Positions 21,478-30,449 of a stretch of 64,000 bases of DNA are shown here, one piece after another (within the stretch, counting starts at the first letter, position 1; each line of letters begins with the position of its first letter). Under the pieces are notes generated by a model that saw only the letters and a program-made list of their open reading frames with translations, searched no databases and was not told the DNA's origin. The position numbers and the translations under genes are program-made. The stretch is from Klebsiella oxytoca (lineage in GTDB: Bacteria > Pseudomonadota > Gammaproteobacteria > Enterobacterales > Enterobacteriaceae): positions 1,488,001 to 1,552,000 of the forward strand of contig NZ_CP046115.1 of assembly GCF_009707385.1 (NCBI RefSeq). Reading direction: 5' to 3'.

Positions 21478-22113
21478 ATGACAGTGCGTAACTGTGAAGT
21501 TAAATGTATAGCCTGTGGTTTAAACTGCCGTATTGAAGCAGAGAGTAAAATTGAACGTTCTCTTTGTGCAGAGCGGAAGTTTGCGGTGTGGCCCGATAAA
21601 AACTATTTTTTTAAACGTGCAGTAAATGATTTGGTTTTCCGGGAACTGACCTGCTTTGTGCCTGAAGGGATTATTGTCGTGGATTTTTCGTTGGATAATA
21701 TATTGTATTTTCTGAATAAAGATTGGGCTGAGAAGCTGAACGCGACAGGGCTGAAAATCATTCTGGTGGCGGACAGAAGCCTGCTGCCAATGGCCAATTT
21801 TTGGATGCAGCGTTACGAGTTTTCATGGTCGGTGGTGGCGGTCAATGGTAACTTAAGCAACTTACTTAAAAAAATAAAACGCCTGATGCTGGGGCGCAGT
21901 ATTCACTGCCGACGCACGCCGTCGCTGACGGAGAGCGAGATGCGTACGCTCCGCCTGCTGGCCGCCGGATATTCCAGTCAGGATATCGCCCGCATCATGG
22001 CCTGCGATCCCCGTAGCGTCTATCGTTTTCAATACTCTTTATGCAAGAAGCTCGGAGGATTAAATCGTTTGCGGGAGCTGCGTTTCAAACATACCATTCC
22101 CGCTCTGGATTAG
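21478..22113 (+). CDS. LuxR-type HTH regulator with N-terminal Cys motif (pilus locus, distal)
   Basis: Regulator of 211 residues. Its C-terminal GerE-type HTH covers about residues 145-200 (SLTESEMRTLRLLAAGYSSQ). The N-terminal part is shared with the regulator at the other end of the pilus operon: a CxxCxxxxC motif near the start (CIACGLNC), then VWPDKNYFFK, VDFS..NI and LVADRSLLPMANFW. It resembles E. coli EcpR in layout. It is convergent with the ECP-like operon, six bases from its last gene. Regulation of the pilus is inferred; the Cys motif might bind metal or sense redox. Confidence 0.82.
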   Translation: MTVRNCEVKCIACGLNCRIEAESKIERSLCAERKFAVWPDKNYFFKRAVNDLVFRELTCFVPEGIIVVDFSLDNILYFLNKDWAEKLNATGLKIILVADRSLLPMANFWMQRYEFSWSVVAVNGNLSNLLKKIKRLMLGRSIHCRRTPSLTESEMRTLRLLAAGYSSQDIARIMACDPRSVYRFQYSLCKKLGGLNRLRELRFKHTIPALD

Positions 22114-22119
22114 CAGAGA

Positions 22120-22803
22120 TTAGTCAGAGGCATCGGTAAAGCAGCTGCTTCCTAATCGATGGTATTTACCCAATGCGACAATAAATTTCTTATTACCATA
22201 TTGAGCCTTTGGATCTTTCCAGCTTTCCCCTGGCAACATATAAAATTGCGTTGAGCTTTCATCATCACCGTTGCATCCTTTCTGGATAACAACTCTAAAA
22301 AAGGTGTTACCGGTATTTTTAATGGTGCCCGTTGCTTCGTTTATCTCATACTTGAGTTGAGTTTTACGAGGACGCACGATGAGAATCGTGCTCATCGACA
22401 CCGCGGGAACGACATCCATTTTTTTCTCATCCCGACGCCAGGGGAAAACCGTCACCGGAGTTTCCGTAAAGATAACCCGATAATATCGCTCAATATCGTC
22501 TTTAGGTCCGCGGTAGTACAGTTTGAAATACTCCTGGCCGTTTGCCTGAACCGTGAACTTCAGCGGCGACCAGACCAGGTCTTTATCCTGACCCGGTACT
22601 GGCTTTTCATCTCCGTTGCCCGGCCGGGATATTTTATAAGCCGATATGGTGTACAAATTGTTGTTTTTTGTATCATTGACTATTGGCCGGGAGATAAAAT
22701 CTTTACTGGCATCCATATCATAGATAATGGAGTTAAAGTACACCGCAGAGGCGGGCTGCATACAAAGCCCGCAAAATCCGAGGGCAAGGATTTTTTTCAT
22801 CAT
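22120..22803 (-). CDS. EcpE-like second pilus chaperone
   Basis: Periplasmic chaperone-like protein of 227 residues with a signal peptide (about 20 residues). Last gene of the ECP-like operon, matching the place and size (236) of EcpE in the E. coli common pilus operon. It shares with the EcpB-like protein the segment YRVIFTETPVTVFPWRRDEKK and the late GNTFFRVVIQKGC. A Cys pair may form a disulfide. Its start overlaps the stop of the tip-adhesin gene by four bases. Function is inferred from position and family. Confidence 0.85.
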   Translation of the reverse strand: MMKKILALGFCGLCMQPASAVYFNSIIYDMDASKDFISRPIVNDTKNNNLYTISAYKISRPGNGDEKPVPGQDKDLVWSPLKFTVQANGQEYFKLYYRGPKDDIERYYRVIFTETPVTVFPWRRDEKKMDVVPAVSMSTILIVRPRKTQLKYEINEATGTIKNTGNTFFRVVIQKGCNGDDESSTQFYMLPGESWKDPKAQYGNKKFIVALGKYHRLGSSCFTDASD

Positions 22804-24434
22804 GACCCCCGATCGACGCCAATCCAGGTGGCGGTCACTTTTACATCCCCGGTAGCGCTGACGACACCCATCCAGTCGTGGCCGCTAACCGTAAACTGTG
22901 AGCGTGAGTCATCCATCGGAAACAGCAGCTTCAGCGTGGTGGTAAAAAAGAAACCATCGTTGACGTTGGCGTTCCAGGCCGTCTGAACCCATGCGGCGTC
23001 TGTCATATCGACAGGATTTTCACCGCAGCTGTTACGGACTTTTACCGTACCGCCGGTCGCGGAGATCCATTGCAGGTAGGCCGGGACAGGGACTTTTAGC
23101 GTCTCGTCCGCTGAGGTAAACAGGCAGTACGGCACACCGTTTATGGTGGTGGAATCACCAACCACCTGGGCAGTGATGCTGTCGGCCTGACGCGATGCGG
23201 AAGTTGTCACTTTGTACTCAAAGGTGATTGGCTCTTCGCTGCCGATCTTGCCGGATGCTTGTGGATGAGAGCTGCCGTCGCTGGCAACAATGCTGATGCC
23301 GTATTCCCGCGGGATGAGGTTAATTAACGTTGACGGCGTGAACTGATAATAACCCGATTGCGGAGTGACTCCGTTATCAAAATAGAAGGTGAACAGCGCA
23401 TCCTTGTTGGTTAAATCCGTTCCCGCTTTCAGAACTTTTTGGAAAAAGGCGTTGGACAGGAATACGTAGACGTAGTTACCTGACGGAGTGAAGATCTGGT
23501 TATAGTCGACGTTAGTGTTACTGTAGTTGTACCAGCTTGCCCCATCACCGCTGAACCTTACGTCCGACGCCGAAGGAGAGAATCCCAGCATCGCCGTATC
23601 AATGAGCATCCGGAAATCAAGTTGGGTGGTGAGGGTTTTGGTCTCCTGAAAGCTGTAAGACACCATTTTACAGACGATTCCCGAAGCTTTCGACAAACCG
23701 CTTCCGACCTCGGCCATCTGGCATAAATCAGAGCCGAGGTTGACGCTTGGCGTGCCATCGCTGGCAATCCACACTTCCGCCATCGCGCCGGTACTGTTTA
23801 ACGTCAGATGCGAGACCTTTTCGAGGTTAAACGTGTAGTAAACCCACTTTCCTCCGCTGGGGAGATCTTTACAGCGAACGCCGGAGGCAAAGTCATAATC
23901 GGCTCTGGAGTCCATGTAGCAAAGATTAAGCTGCAAACTATCGATGGTTCCCACCGGCCGATCGCGAAAATACTCATAGGCCGACTGGCTCAGCGTTCCG
24001 GCGCCATAGCTACCGTTTGTTACGGAGCTACCTGACATCGCGTGATAAAAGCCCTCTTTATCGATGACGTCGGGAGTGATATAGCCTGAGGTCGGGCAGT
24101 TTGAGCCCGTAGTCTGGCAGCGGATCCCGAGAAACGGTTGGTTAATGGGCGAATTCTCGATCCACAGGTCGAAGTAGCGGTTGGTGTAACTCCACCCTGA
24201 GTTGCCTAGATATCCCAGACTGCGCTGATTAGTCGGATATTTTGTCCAGACATTGGCCCCGGTAAAGCGCGGGGACAGGGAGCTGGTGGTGATGAAATAT
24301 TCATCGTCGACATCGTTATCGATAAACATATAGGTGTTGCTTCCGCTCCCGTCGTTGGTAGCGGTAAGCGCCATTGCCGGCGCGGCCAGCATCCAGCCGG
24401 CCAGCAGCATGATGGTCTGGGGTTTAATAGACAT
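22800..24434 (-). CDS. EcpD-like pilus tip adhesin
   Basis: Exported protein of 544 residues, close to the E. coli EcpD length of 547. Shared features with EcpD include an N-terminal signal peptide, DDEYFITTSSLSPRFTGANV, a central RCKDLPSGGKW segment and a C-terminal half with a pilin-like fold ending in VTATWIG. EcpD is the tip-located polymerised subunit of the common pilus. Start is the ATG at 24434 with GGAG nine bases upstream, rather than 24443. The gene overlaps the usher stop. Confidence 0.85.
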   Translation of the reverse strand: MSIKPQTIMLLAGWMLAAPAMALTATNDGSGSNTYMFIDNDVDDEYFITTSSLSPRFTGANVWTKYPTNQRSLGYLGNSGWSYTNRYFDLWIENSPINQPFLGIRCQTTGSNCPTSGYITPDVIDKEGFYHAMSGSSVTNGSYGAGTLSQSAYEYFRDRPVGTIDSLQLNLCYMDSRADYDFASGVRCKDLPSGGKWVYYTFNLEKVSHLTLNSTGAMAEVWIASDGTPSVNLGSDLCQMAEVGSGLSKASGIVCKMVSYSFQETKTLTTQLDFRMLIDTAMLGFSPSASDVRFSGDGASWYNYSNTNVDYNQIFTPSGNYVYVFLSNAFFQKVLKAGTDLTNKDALFTFYFDNGVTPQSGYYQFTPSTLINLIPREYGISIVASDGSSHPQASGKIGSEEPITFEYKVTTSASRQADSITAQVVGDSTTINGVPYCLFTSADETLKVPVPAYLQWISATGGTVKVRNSCGENPVDMTDAAWVQTAWNANVNDGFFFTTTLKLLFPMDDSRSQFTVSGHDWMGVVSATGDVKVTATWIGVDRGS

Positions 24435-26961
24435 TCTTAACATCTCCAGTCACTGATGCCGTTTGTTGTTGGATCTCACAAGGAATCTCTCCGACCCACA
24501 CGGCGCCTTTCGCCTCTTTCAGATCAAGATCCACTTCGCAAATGCCGCCGAATTTATCCACCAGGGTGATCACCGGATAGCGTTTATCGACATCCATGGC
24601 GAACTCGCCGAGTTCGTCGGTTCGGGTTTTACCAATGTGGTTATGAATATCGGCGTTGGCGTAGTAACCGCCGCGGCGGTCTTTCACCCGGCCAAATACG
24701 GTGACCAGCTGTTTAACTTCCGGATTAATCACGCTGACGTTACCCGGATAGAGCACGACTTTATTGCGGCGGCCGTTTACGATATCGACGCTGTCTTCTG
24801 AGTTTTTGTCGTTCATCAGCTCCACCTTGTATTCCGCGTAAGGCGGAAGGCTGATGAAGTTGCTTTTGCCGGTGAGGGGATAGTTCTGGCCGTTGATCTG
24901 CGCCATCATCCTGCCCTTGCCGGTGAAATTGGTGTTGACCACCAGGCCCGCGCTTTGGGTTCCTTTTCCGGCATAGATATTTTTTTGCGTCCAGGCCACG
25001 CTGCCCTGCGAACTCAGGCTGTAGTTTGAACTATGCTGCGATGAGCGGCTAACCGATACGGTGCCAGCGTTATATTTGGTGTCATAGCTGACGTAACTAT
25101 TCGCTGCGTAATCATCGGAGCGATAGCTGCTATCATCATTTTTATTCTGTTTAATCTGCTTTGAAACAGACGCTCCCACCTGGGTAATGGCGCTATCGTC
25201 AAAGCTTTTGCGCAGCGTAGCGTTCGCCAGCATATTACCGTTCTGGCTGGATACGCCGGTGCTGAGCCAGGTTGAGAAGGGGATAGAGATGTCAATATTG
25301 ACGTATTTATCGCGCAGATTTTCGTTGTTGTTGTACTGATAGTTCTGAATCCCGGCACGAAGAGAAATCGTCGCATAGCGATTGGCTAACAGCGATTGAT
25401 CGTAATCGAAGTTGGTGTAAGTGCTACCGGTGTATTTATTGTTCGTCCGGCTGACGCTCAGCGTACCGAGGAAGGGCGCTATTTTGCGCAGGTTAGCGCT
25501 GGCGCCTACGGTAAAGTAGTCGTTCTGCTGCATCGGTAGCGCGTTACCGATAGAACCATACTGGCGCGATCCCCACAGGCTGCCGTAGCCATCCGGTAAG
25601 CTCATATTGAATGTAGAGGTACTCTGCCAGCTGCCGTCGGTGGCGAACAGCCCCTGCTGGTTAAAGCTGAAAGCATTATTGAAAATAACGTTAGCTTCGC
25701 TTTCATTGACGCCGTTATTGTCAAAACCGTAGAGCGTGGTTTTCAGATTCACGCCAGAGAGCCAGGGTTGGCTGGTTGCAGCGGCGACCCCGGCTATCCA
25801 CGTATTGCGTGTTCCATAATTAATGTTGTTGTAGCGGCGATACTGCATCTTGTTGTATTCGAGGCTGCCCCCGAAGGTTTGCCACGAGAGATCGCCGGTA
25901 ACGCTCGATTTGCGGGCGAAGGTTTTATTGATGTTGGCCGTCCGGCTGCTGACGACGCGTCCGTTAACCACCACCTGTACATCGACGTTGTAGATACCAA
26001 ACGGCAGGCGTGAAGTATCAAGCTCGTAGCTGCCCATTGAGAAGTTTTGAATGCTGAGCAGTTTGCCGTCACGATAAACGTGTACTTCACCGGCCGCCGG
26101 CAGGAACACCGTGACGGGCACCAGTGAAAGCGTATTATCTTGAGTTTGTGAACTGCTTTTATTGCCATAGCTGACGCCATAAATACGGCTGGAGTTGAGA
26201 GCGCTCATGCTGGCGATAGATTGCAGATTCCAGGTGTCCACCATCCCCATGGCCAGACGGCGCCCCTGGTAGTCGCGCTCGTACATGGAGCGATACATTT
26301 TACCCTGCTGATTTCCGGTACCAATGCCGTAGAGGGAGCCGTTAAAGTTCAGATGGTGCTCCCGCAGCGACCAGGTGTTATCAAGGGTCAGATAGCTACT
26401 GGCGCTATCGGTATTCTCGAATTTATTGTAATAGCTCCCCATCGAGTAATTCAGCACGCTGGAGAGGTCCTGCGCGGTGGATTCTCCAAGTACGTTGGTA
26501 CGCGGCAAAATAGCGGCCTGCATGGCTTCCCGGTTTACCGTCAGCTCAAGATAAAATGAACGCGTATCGAGCGAAAGTGAGGCATCTTTATTGATATAAA
26601 CACGCTGACCATCGCCGATGCCCTTATCCTGCATCTCGTTGAGCAGCGATTTTATTTGAGGTGACAATTCGGTTCGCTCCGGCAGATCGCTCAGCGCGAT
26701 CTGGTTCAGACGAAACTCATTATCCTTGATGGTAAGGATTGCATCGGCGATTTTTTGCTGACTGCGTTGCGTACTATTATCGCCTTCATAACGAATAAAA
26801 ACAGGGACCGACATGCCCTGATATAACGCGTTAGCAAATACCGAAGGAATAACATAGTTACTGACTTTAACTGGCGTTGTTGCATTAGCTGCCAACCCCT
26901 GGTTTACCGATATCAATAACCCAGCGAACAACGTCCCTTTGACATAACCAAGATTATCCAT
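24424..26961 (-). CDS. EcpC-like outer-membrane usher
   Basis: Outer-membrane usher of 845 residues (E. coli EcpC 841), of the alternate chaperone-usher (CFA/I-type) branch. The N-terminal signal peptide is followed by a periplasmic N-domain (VKVSNYVIPSVFANALYQGM) and a long beta-barrel region rich in aromatic/Asn/Ser alternation. The plug-like segment PVTVFLPAAGEVHVYRDGKL lies near residue 285. A C-terminal carboxypeptidase-like beta domain ends the protein. It threads pilin subunits across the outer membrane. Confidence 0.88.
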   Translation of the reverse strand: MDNLGYVKGTLFAGLLISVNQGLAANATTPVKVSNYVIPSVFANALYQGMSVPVFIRYEGDNSTQRSQQKIADAILTIKDNEFRLNQIALSDLPERTELSPQIKSLLNEMQDKGIGDGQRVYINKDASLSLDTRSFYLELTVNREAMQAAILPRTNVLGESTAQDLSSVLNYSMGSYYNKFENTDSASSYLTLDNTWSLREHHLNFNGSLYGIGTGNQQGKMYRSMYERDYQGRRLAMGMVDTWNLQSIASMSALNSSRIYGVSYGNKSSSQTQDNTLSLVPVTVFLPAAGEVHVYRDGKLLSIQNFSMGSYELDTSRLPFGIYNVDVQVVVNGRVVSSRTANINKTFARKSSVTGDLSWQTFGGSLEYNKMQYRRYNNINYGTRNTWIAGVAAATSQPWLSGVNLKTTLYGFDNNGVNESEANVIFNNAFSFNQQGLFATDGSWQSTSTFNMSLPDGYGSLWGSRQYGSIGNALPMQQNDYFTVGASANLRKIAPFLGTLSVSRTNNKYTGSTYTNFDYDQSLLANRYATISLRAGIQNYQYNNNENLRDKYVNIDISIPFSTWLSTGVSSQNGNMLANATLRKSFDDSAITQVGASVSKQIKQNKNDDSSYRSDDYAANSYVSYDTKYNAGTVSVSRSSQHSSNYSLSSQGSVAWTQKNIYAGKGTQSAGLVVNTNFTGKGRMMAQINGQNYPLTGKSNFISLPPYAEYKVELMNDKNSEDSVDIVNGRRNKVVLYPGNVSVINPEVKQLVTVFGRVKDRRGGYYANADIHNHIGKTRTDELGEFAMDVDKRYPVITLVDKFGGICEVDLDLKEAKGAVWVGEIPCEIQQQTASVTGDVKNVY

Positions 26962-26969
26962 AATGTTAC

Positions 26970-27647
26970 TCAGTTTACATTTATATATTGCTCACCGTGC
27001 CATATTCCAATTCGCGTTTTTTTGTTGGTGAGATCGGTATGCTTTATTTTTACGCTGACACCAGGCATTACATAATAGCGTTCACGGCAGCCTTGCCCCT
27101 CATCTTTCGCTTTATCACGACAAGGTCCGTAGGAGATAACGCGGAATGAAGCATTACCCGTATTAGTCACTGTGTCATTATCTCGACGATAATCAAATCT
27201 TTCTTCACGTGGGGCCACCACCAGAATCGTACCAATAATGGCTGAAGTTGTTGCTTCACCCTGTTTTTTCTTTTTGCTGGCCTCAAATTCGGTTACTGGT
27301 TCATCGGTCCAGGATATTCGGTAATAACGTTCTTTGTTGTCCTGTGCGCCTTTGTAAAAAAAACGAAAGTTCTCTTTGGCGTTTCCAGGTAATATAAGAC
27401 TGGCAGGTGTTGATAATAATTCCGAACGGGTTTCCATCGGAATAACAACGCCACCGTTCATCGGCGATGAGATACGCTCCACGCTTACGCTAACGTAGCG
27501 TGCGGTATCGGTGGTATTAGTGATTTCTTTTGCCAGAGTGGAAGCATCCGGCCCCATTATTGAGGTGACCTCTCCGACATTAATCGCATGAGAGGAGGGC
27601 GTCATGGTGAATAAAAAGAGAGAGATTAATAATGGATTCCGTTTCAT
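26970..27647 (-). CDS. EcpB-like pilus chaperone
   Basis: Periplasmic chaperone of 225 residues (E. coli EcpB 222) with a signal peptide. It contains TARYVSVSVERISSPMNG, PGNAKENFRFFYKGAQD, RYYRISWTDEPVTEFE and TIIGTILVVAPREERFDY, the alternate chaperone layout. It binds pilin subunits before export by the usher. It is paralogous to the last gene of the operon. Start follows AAGGATGTGCT just after the attenuator hairpin. Confidence 0.87.
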   Translation of the reverse strand: MKRNPLLISLFLFTMTPSSHAINVGEVTSIMGPDASTLAKEITNTTDTARYVSVSVERISSPMNGGVVIPMETRSELLSTPASLILPGNAKENFRFFYKGAQDNKERYYRISWTDEPVTEFEASKKKKQGEATTSAIIGTILVVAPREERFDYRRDNDTVTNTGNASFRVISYGPCRDKAKDEGQGCRERYYVMPGVSVKIKHTDLTNKKTRIGIWHGEQYINVN

Positions 27648-27660
27648 AGCACATCCTTAT

Positions 27661-27680
27661 AAGGAGGCCGAAGCCTCCTT
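27661..27680 (-). terminator. Attenuator hairpin between pilin and chaperone genes
   Basis: AAGGAGGC, a four-base loop and GCCTCCTT form a perfect eight-base-pair stem, with a TTCG loop on the transcribed strand. It follows the major pilin gene by about 30 bases and has no T-run. Such structures stabilise the abundant pilin mRNA and lower downstream expression; that role here is inference. Confidence 0.6.
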
Positions 27681-27711
27681 GTCATACCAGCCAGGTGTTA
27701 ACTACACCTGA

Positions 27712-28290
27712 TTAGATAGTCCAGACCGCGTTGAACTGAACGCGAACGTCGCCGCTCCAGTAACCGTCAGTTAAGTCTTTGAACGGAACTGCGGTGCTGC
27801 CGTCAGAAGTAGCAGAATCGATAGTGAAATCGAAGGAGCCCTGAGTACTAACGCGATCGGCGCCAGCGTAGGCGGTAGCGACAGCCAGAGCATCCAGACC
27901 CGCAGAGATGTTGTTGCCAGCATCAATCATTGTTACAGGAGCGGTTTTGCTCAGCGCGTTTCCGTTCCAGCTTACACCGACAGCCAGGGTAGAAGCGTCA
28001 GTGGTACGGCTCAGGGTATTGCTGACAACCTGTGAGGTCAGAGTGAAGTCAGTCGCGCCGGACTGGCCCTGGATAGTGATGTCAAAAGCGCCTTTCTGAG
28101 AGTTAAACGCTTTAATCCCTTCAGCGTACTGGAAAGCCAGGGATTTCAGCGGAGTTACAACCAGAGCACTGGTAGTGTCTTTAGTTGCGCTAGCATCCCA
28201 GCTGGCAGTGGCCGATGCTTCAACGTTAGCCATCGCGTTGGAAGAGATAAAAGCTGCAGCCACAACACCCGCTAATACGATTTTTTTCAT
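27712..28290 (-). CDS. EcpA-like major pilin
   Basis: Exported pilin of 192 residues (E. coli EcpA 195) with a signal peptide ending in SNAMA. It contains the EcpA-type DTTSALVVTPLKSLAFQYAE and FNSQKGAFDITIQG, and ends in the strong C-terminal WSGDVRVQFNAVWTI. This is the main fibre subunit. Many residues differ from the near-identical EcpA of E. coli and K. pneumoniae, so this is a divergent paralogue rather than the ordinary ecpA. Ribosome site AGGAAATC is close to the ATG. Confidence 0.9.
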   Translation of the reverse strand: MKKIVLAGVVAAAFISSNAMANVEASATASWDASATKDTTSALVVTPLKSLAFQYAEGIKAFNSQKGAFDITIQGQSGATDFTLTSQVVSNTLSRTTDASTLAVGVSWNGNALSKTAPVTMIDAGNNISAGLDALAVATAYAGADRVSTQGSFDFTIDSATSDGSTAVPFKDLTDGYWSGDVRVQFNAVWTI

Positions 28291-28360
28291 TTTAGATTTC
28301 CTGAGAATAATTAAGTTAGTTCCATTTATGGCGTTATTGCGATAAATACTGATGATGATT

Positions 28361-29059
28361 TTATCCAGATAGAATTATGTTTAACTTCCCTCTGCCTCCC
28401 ATCTTATTTTGCAAGCTTAGCTTGATTGCATAGATTCTCTTTTCTGCAACCAGCATTTCTTTCGCTATCTGTTTTACTGACTTCTCTGCAAGCAAATGAT
28501 CCAACACGAGTACTTCTTGATCGCTTAATTTTTGGCGGTACCCTCGTTCATCTCTTTTGCCGAGAAATGAAAGCTGTATTTTCTTTTCGATCTCATCTTT
28601 AGTATCACTGGTATTGATCACCGAAAATATCTGTTTGCAGCGATGCTTCCAGTATAAAGCCAACGGCTGCGCCAATCGGTCGGCAATCAAAATCATCCGT
28701 AATCCGGTTCTGCTTAGATATTCAATCCATTTGTTGTTGGTGAATAATCTAATGTTATAGCGAGAAAAATCAACAAAAATAAAACCAGCATGAGAGAAGT
28801 TATAGTGCTTATTAATTAAAAAGCACTGCACTCCGTTTTTTAAATAGATATTTTTATCGGGCCATACGCAATAGTGAGTTTCAATGCAGTTAATCATCTT
28901 TATCGTAGGCTGCGGATATAACTCACAATGATACTGACAACTTATGCAGTATGCCTTCTCATATTTCTGCGGTGTCATGTGCCGATTTATTTCCCTATAT
29001 TTACTAACCTTATCGCTCACTGATGTGGCTATATTATGGCTAGTTAACAAATGTGACAA
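28361..29059 (-). CDS. EcpR-like LuxR-family regulator of pilus operon (proximal)
   Basis: Regulator of up to 232 residues in the place of ecpR, directly upstream and in the same direction as the pilin gene (70 bases apart). The C-terminal HTH is LSDQEVLVLDHLLAEKSVKQ with IAKEMLVAEKRIY. The N-terminal half contains CISCQYHC, then CVWPDKNIYLK and VDFSRYNI, matching the distal regulator at 21478. The longest frame begins with TTG at 29059; an ATG at 28978 gives 205 residues. The start is unresolved because neither has a good ribosome site. Confidence 0.78.
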   Translation of the reverse strand: MSHLLTSHNIATSVSDKVSKYREINRHMTPQKYEKAYCISCQYHCELYPQPTIKMINCIETHYCVWPDKNIYLKNGVQCFLINKHYNFSHAGFIFVDFSRYNIRLFTNNKWIEYLSRTGLRMILIADRLAQPLALYWKHRCKQIFSVINTSDTKDEIEKKIQLSFLGKRDERGYRQKLSDQEVLVLDHLLAEKSVKQIAKEMLVAEKRIYAIKLSLQNKMGGRGKLNIILSG

Positions 29060-29803
29060 CTTTAATTTCGGAATGTTCTCGAAGATAAAACATGAGTAAA
29101 TTCTTATTCAGAGCAAATAACGTTATTTTTTGTAAGTTACTATTATGAATGAAAAAATTATTAACATGAGGAATTTTATTTTGATCTCAAGATAAGAATT
29201 ATCCATAGTTACCAGGAATATTCCCGCTGAATTGACAATGATTGGTTAAAAAAAAACAGCACAAAAAGTCAAAAAAACAACAAAATCACCCCCTTTTGTT
29301 AAATTTTTGTTTTTATATTGTTTTTATTTATGGTTGTTTTTATAGGGCAGGCGAGTCTTTGTAAATGAAAAGTGCGATAGATTAGGTTAGACGAGAAAGA
29401 TGGAATGTGCGAAATCTGATCCCGGATACAAAAAGCATGAAAAAAATGATTAAGAAGTAAAGCAACTGTGATGCGAACGACAAGATTAATCGCGAAATAA
29501 CGTTCAGGTGAGGTCCACCTCTGCCTGAACTTGCCCGGGAACGCGCGAAAAGTGAACGGTACGGGCAGATAGGGCTAGCAAGTGTTCAGCGGGGCTTCAA
29601 ACATAAGGGGGAGAGTAAGGAGAAATCCATCCGCGAGGCGGTAAGTGGGGGCATAGTCACTTATTGCTTCAGGACAGGCTGGGTTCTTCTGCAGAGGCCA
29701 TGGGGGGCGGCACTCTTATACAGGAAGAGAAAACGTCAGGGTTATCAGGTATTGGTTGCTTGTGGCTGGCAAGCAGCCAATACCCTCGATAGGTTGCGGG
29801 AAA
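29060..29803. other. Intergenic stretch upstream of pilus operon, AT tracts and hairpins
   Basis: The first 300 bases carry long A- and T-runs (29247-29340), consistent with curved, H-NS-bound DNA before a pilus operon. Further on are a GTTCAGG/CCTGAAC hairpin (29502-29530) and a 15-base-pair hairpin with one G-T pair, GGTATTGGTTGCTTG/CAAGCAGCCAATACC (29748-29784), the latter lying just after the Nudix stop. No coding frame with family resemblance was found between them. Confidence 0.45.
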
Positions 29804-30202
29804 CTACAGTTCTTGCAGTAGCGGCAATACATGGTTTTCAGTCAGCGGGGCGAGCTTAACAGGCTGGCCTTGATTAGGCTTAAACCAGATGACCTCCTCA
29901 ATTTCTGCCGTTGGTTCAAAGCGAGTCCTTTCGGTTGGTATATGAAAGATATCCGCAGAGACGAGATGACCCGGTTCGTTAGCAGCAAGATCAGTAAAAT
30001 GGCCTATTGGTTCCAGTTCGTCCGAAGAAACGATAAAGCTGAGCTCTTCTTTTAGCTCGCGGATAAGCGCGGCATCCGGGCGCTCTCCGATTTCTGGTTT
30101 TCCTCCAGGCTGCATAAAGTATTCCGTGCCGCGCTTTCTGACTAAAAGGCAACGTCCCTCGCCGTCGGTGATAATCGCCGCTGCAATATTAATTTTTTCC
30201 AT
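29804..30202 (-). CDS. Nudix hydrolase
   Basis: Small MutT-like pyrophosphohydrolase of about 132 residues. The Nudix box is GKPEIGERPDAALIRELKEE followed by LSF, with Ser where the consensus has Gly; the catalytic REL-EE glutamates are intact. Several Met codons compete as start; the ATG at 30202 begins EKINIAAAII at the usual family start, but its ribosome site is weak, so the frame may begin at 30223 or 30241. The substrate is unknown. It is divergent from the LacI-type gene. Confidence 0.8.
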   Translation of the reverse strand: MEKINIAAAIITDGEGRCLLVRKRGTEYFMQPGGKPEIGERPDAALIRELKEELSFIVSSDELEPIGHFTDLAANEPGHLVSADIFHIPTERTRFEPTAEIEEVIWFKPNQGQPVKLAPLTENHVLPLLQEL

Positions 30203-30449
30203 TGTATTCAATGTATTCCCCATGTTCGAACAATGTTCCACCAGCGTGTTGACTCAGCCTGTTATGATAACTCACTAAGCATGCTAATCAATCCCGTACC
30301 CTGGCGTAGTATTGTGCTGACGGCCTCCGATTTTGCGGCCATCACTGACAACAAGAAACTCAGGCGGGGTTGCCTTTGCTGGCGGCGCGGACGGGGCTCA
30401 TTTATGATAGCCTGCGAAAAATAACGTCTATGCGGGAAGTGTAGCCTCT

